A stretch of 9,377 nucleotides of DNA from Euryarchaeota archaeon UBA433. Lineage in GTDB: Archaea > Thermoplasmatota > Poseidoniia > Poseidoniales > Poseidoniaceae. The stretch spans positions 1-9,377 of the forward strand of contig DAFX01000003.1 of NCBI GenBank assembly GCA_002495535.1. The letters run 5' to 3'. The position numbers were made by a program, and so were the translations under genes. Positions 7,332-9,377 of the stretch are shown here, piece by piece. The notes under the pieces are model-generated. The model did not search any database. It saw only the letters and a list, made by a program, of their open reading frames with translations, and was not told where the DNA came from. Each line of letters begins with the position of its first letter. The stretch's first letter is position 1.

Positions 7332-8204
7332 TCACTCAGCTGCTAGAGCTTCGGTTGCTTTCTTAGCACCCATCCAAGCAACAACACCGAACCCGATCTT
7401 GTTGATGATGTCTGCAATGTTGTAGGCAACGGCCATGATCTCTGCTCCGTTGTCCATCTCAATGAGTGCGACTTCAGGGCTGAAGAGGTAACCGAGAGGA
7501 TAGATGATCCATCCGACGACAATGAACCAGCGGAGTGCGTTTGCACTCCACATGAGTTCTTCAGAGATTTTGGAGTTGTCTACACCCAAACCGTCGGTCC
7601 ACGGGGTACCTGTTGCGACAACAATCATTGCCCAACCCATTCCACCAAGCAAGAGTGCTGGGACAGGTCTCATCAGATCGGCTTCACCGAGGTAGCCGAA
7701 TCCAATCATGATGAGAGCACCTGTGAAACAGATGCCGGTAAATCCGAGACCTGCAACCTTCTTGTCTGTGATGGCTTCTTTTCCAACAAGGGATGGGAAT
7801 TTGAGGGCCATCAATGGAACTGTAATGATCCAGTCCATGTATCGGTACTCGATAGAGACGACGCCGAAGTCAGCGTAGACGCCCCGCATGTAGTAGTAGT
7901 GGAACGCTGCAATACCGACAATGAGTGCAGAGATGGTCATTGTAGTTCGGTATTGTGGGGCTACATTCCCTCGCTCACTCATGAAGAAAACGAAGGCCGC
8001 ACCCATGGCGATGTAACCTACGAAGAAGAGGAAGAAGGTTAGGAGTTCAAGATTGTCGTTTCCGATGTTATCGGAAAGGAAGGACGGAAGACCATCGGCC
8101 CCCATGTCTCCTACGTCAGCAGCACTGACCGTTGAGGCCATTGCGAGCGCGAATGTGGCAATCAAAAGCAGGCTAGTGGTCCGAGAGAATGTATCATTCT
8201 TCAT
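7332..8204 (-). CDS. Proteorhodopsin-type light-driven proton pump with DTK motif
   Basis: This is a seven-helix retinal protein of 290 residues in the cytoplasmic membrane. An N-terminal hydrophobic stretch ending in STVSA-AD looks like a cleavable signal peptide (about residues 1-28), as in bacterial proteorhodopsin. Helix C reads RYMDWIITVPLMALK: Asp124 is the primary counterion (Asp97 in proteorhodopsin), Thr128 equals Thr101, Met132 is the spectral-tuning position 105, and Lys135 replaces the usual donor Glu108. His102 in FHYYYMRG equals His75. Lys269 in ADIINKIGFG is the retinal Schiff-base lysine, and Asp265 the second counterion. Retention of Asp124 suggests outward proton pumping; Met at the tuning site is usually linked to green absorption. 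Leu184 aligns with Phe152 of proteorhodopsin and gives no sign of a carotenoid fenestration (tentative). Tyr codons are TAC in 11 of 12 cases against 12 of 19 in purL, hinting at strong expression. No retinal-synthesis gene is in the window. There is no Shine-Dalgarno before the ATG, which fits a short leader. Confidence 0.97.
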   Translation of the reverse strand: MKNDTFSRTTSLLLIATFALAMASTVSAADVGDMGADGLPSFLSDNIGNDNLELLTFFLFFVGYIAMGAAFVFFMSERGNVAPQYRTTMTISALIVGIAAFHYYYMRGVYADFGVVSIEYRYMDWIITVPLMALKFPSLVGKEAITDKKVAGLGFTGICFTGALIMIGFGYLGEADLMRPVPALLLGGMGWAMIVVATGTPWTDGLGVDNSKISEELMWSANALRWFIVVGWIIYPLGYLFSPEVALIEMDNGAEIMAVAYNIADIINKIGFGVVAWMGAKKATEALAAE

Positions 8205-8218
8205 TGGTATCGAAGACG

Positions 8219-8232
8219 TTTCCGGTTTCCGG
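8219..8232 (-). repeat. Tandem 7-base repeat between TATA box and rhodopsin start
   Basis: On the minus strand the sequence is two perfect head-to-tail copies of CCGGAAA. They lie between the TATA-like box (8236-8241) and the rhodopsin ATG, about where the core promoter ends and the transcript would begin. A regulator bound there could block initiation, but this is inference, and a chance duplication is possible. Confidence 0.5.
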
Positions 8233-8235
8233 GAC

Positions 8236-8241
8236 TTATAA
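8236..8241 (-). promoter_or_regulatory. Putative archaeal TATA box for the rhodopsin gene
   Basis: On the minus strand TTATAAG lies with its centre about 34 bases before the rhodopsin ATG. With the usual archaeal spacing of about 26 bases from TATA centre to transcription start, the RNA would begin near 8212 with a leader of roughly 8 bases, agreeing with the lack of a ribosome-binding site. The bases just upstream (AGCCCA) do not form a good BRE, so confidence is moderate. Confidence 0.45.
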
Positions 8242-8266
8242 TGGGCTGTAAATCACCATAACGAGG

Positions 8267-8296
8267 AAAAAACAGCCTATCTTGAAAGATTTCAAG
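8267..8296 (-). terminator. Inverted repeat plus T6 tract downstream of the ABC exporter gene
   Basis: Two bases past the exporter stop codon, the minus strand has CTTGAAA-TC-TTTCAAG, a perfect 7-base inverted repeat (8281-8296) with a 2-base centre. After an 8-base gap (ATAGGCTG) comes TTTTTT (8267-8272). A T-rich tract is the core of archaeal terminators, so transcripts from the exporter probably stop here, leaving the rhodopsin to its own promoter. The stem is AT-rich and its loop would have to open to about 4 bases, so the palindrome may instead be a protein-binding site. Confidence 0.5.
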
Positions 8297-8298
8297 CC

Positions 8299-9377
8299 TT
8301 AGTCAGTCGTTACCCCAGTTTGTACACCCCACATGCGCGAATAAATTCCACCCATTTCTACTAATTCTTCATGCGCGCCATCTTCGACAATTTTCCCCTC
8401 ATTTAGGACAAGAATACGGTCTGCATTGCGAACAGTCGAGAGTCGATGTGCGATGATCACCGCGGTTCGGTTTCTTGAAATTTTATTGATTGATCGCTGA
8501 AGCGCCGCTTCAGTTTCGTTATCTACAGCAGAGGTGGCCTCGTCAAGAATGAGCAACGGGGCGTCCTTGAGCACGGCTCTAGCGATCGCTAAGCGCTGGC
8601 GCTGGCCACCTGAGAGCCGGTGGCCCCCCTCACCAACGAGCGTCCCCCAACCGTCCGGCAAAGCCTCGACGAAATCTGAGACCTCTGCTAAACGAGCAGC
8701 ATCGTGAACTTCCCCGTCGCTTGCTTCGGGATTCCCGTACCGAATATTCTCAAGGATGGATGTTGGGAACAAGGTGATGTGCTGATCGACAAGCGCCATC
8801 GAAGAGCGCAAACGGTTCAAATTCCATTCAGGAAGCTCCTTCCCAGCCCAACTGATTGACCCCGCGGTTGGCTCGGCGAAGCGTAGAAGAAGCCGGATAA
8901 GGGTGGTTTTACCCGCCCCCGTCGAGCCGACGACACCGACCGTTTCCCCTGCCCGCAACGTCAAATTGAGATCGGTGAAGACGGGCTCCCGCCCAGGGTA
9001 TGCGAAATCAAGATCTGTGAATGAAATTGCAGAGTCACTCACCGCCTCGGCGCTTGGCTCATACACCCCTTCCTTGACTTCGGTTGGTGATGTCAACACG
9101 TCAAGCACCCGGGTTGATGAGGCCATCGCTCGCTGATAGAGATCGAATGTTTCCCCAAGACGGGTGAGCGGCCAAAGCAACCGCTGAGTCATGAAAACAA
9201 GAACAGAATAGGCGCCAACCGCCAGTTCATTTTCCAATGTCATCCAGCCGCCGAGCAACAAGGTGGCCGTAAACCCGCAGAGAATAGCCATGCGTATGAG
9301 TGGGGTGAAGGCTGCAGAAAGTCGAATGGCTTGACGGTTGGATTCGCGGTAAATATTACTCAGATCTTCAACCCGCT
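8299..9377 (-). CDS. ABC exporter, fused membrane and ATPase domains (MsbA/BmrA-like), N-terminus outside window
   Basis: The last 358 or so residues of an ABC half-exporter are visible; the frame stays open to the right edge, so Met at 9291 is internal. Upstream of that Met the frame encodes a NRQAIRLSAAFTPL segment typical of the helix 4-5 region of exporter membrane domains, followed by the last two membrane helices (GFTATLLLGGWM, then the VGAYSVLVFM region). The ATPase domain is complete, with positions counted from Met 9291: Walker A GSTGAGKTT (122-130), Q-loop Gln170, signature LSGGQRQR (226-233), Walker B LLILDEATSA (246-255) with catalytic Glu251, and H-loop His282 in IIAHRLST. All key residues are present, so each site should hydrolyse ATP, as a homodimer or with a partner encoded upstream. 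Substrate cannot be inferred; lipids, drugs and peptides are all known for the family. It is transcribed toward the rhodopsin but separated by 94 bases with a likely terminator. Confidence 0.95.
   Translation of the reverse strand, partial: RVEDLSNIYRESNRQAIRLSAAFTPLIRMAILCGFTATLLLGGWMTLENELAVGAYSVLVFMTQRLLWPLTRLGETFDLYQRAMASSTRVLDVLTSPTEVKEGVYEPSAEAVSDSAISFTDLDFAYPGREPVFTDLNLTLRAGETVGVVGSTGAGKTTLIRLLLRFAEPTAGSISWAGKELPEWNLNRLRSSMALVDQHITLFPTSILENIRYGNPEASDGEVHDAARLAEVSDFVEALPDGWGTLVGEGGHRLSGGQRQRLAIARAVLKDAPLLILDEATSAVDNETEAALQRSINKISRNRTAVIIAHRLSTVRNADRILVLNEGKIVEDGAHEELVEMGGIYSRMWGVQTGVTTD

Noticed and set aside
7332..8204. Sodium- or chloride-pumping rhodopsin
   Set aside because: Asp124 and Thr128 with Asp265 match proton pumps; the NDQ and NTQ patterns of sodium and chloride pumps are absent.
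9289..9291. ATG as the start of a short ATPase-only ABC gene
   Set aside because: The frame continues upstream to the window edge and encodes a typical exporter membrane-domain segment, so this Met is internal.

Overview
The window (about 52% GC by eye, coding density above 95%) looks like chromosomal DNA from a planktonic, light-exposed microbe. The best guess is a marine group II euryarchaeon (Poseidoniales). The basis is indirect: a proteorhodopsin-type pump with a lysine where the usual donor glutamate sits, a TATA-like box giving a nearly leaderless transcript for it, a GGTGA ribosome-binding site for the purine gene, and bacterial-type uvrA beside bacterial-style genes, as in these mosaic genomes. 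No ribosomal RNA or other decisive marker is present, so a bacterial origin cannot be excluded.

Layout. Positions 1-7323 are a plus-strand block: the 3' four-fifths of uvrA (open at the left edge), a 70-base gap with a GC-rich hairpin, purL fused to two PurS-like domains (PurSL type), purQ overlapping purL by one base, and a multi-pass membrane acyltransferase whose likely TTG start lies 9 bases after the purQ stop. Positions 7332-9377 are on the minus strand: the 3' part of an ABC exporter (open at the right edge), a 94-base intergenic region with an inverted repeat, a T6 tract, a TATA-like box and a tandem 7-base repeat, and then the rhodopsin gene. The two blocks converge with only 8 bases between the stop codons. 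There are no RNA genes, CRISPR arrays, insertion sequences or gene-free stretches above 300 bases.

How the genes fit together. PurSL and PurQ together make one complete FGAM synthase, the fourth step of de novo purine synthesis, and are clearly translationally coupled. The acyltransferase is probably co-transcribed but is not a purine enzyme; acetylation of surface or exported glycans is the likeliest role. UvrA repairs bulky and UV lesions, and the rhodopsin makes a light-driven proton gradient; their proximity fits a sunlit-water lifestyle but does not show a functional link. The ABC exporter's substrate cannot be told from its sequence. I see no wholly new multi-gene system. The points most worth checking are the rhodopsin's lysine donor and its small promoter region.
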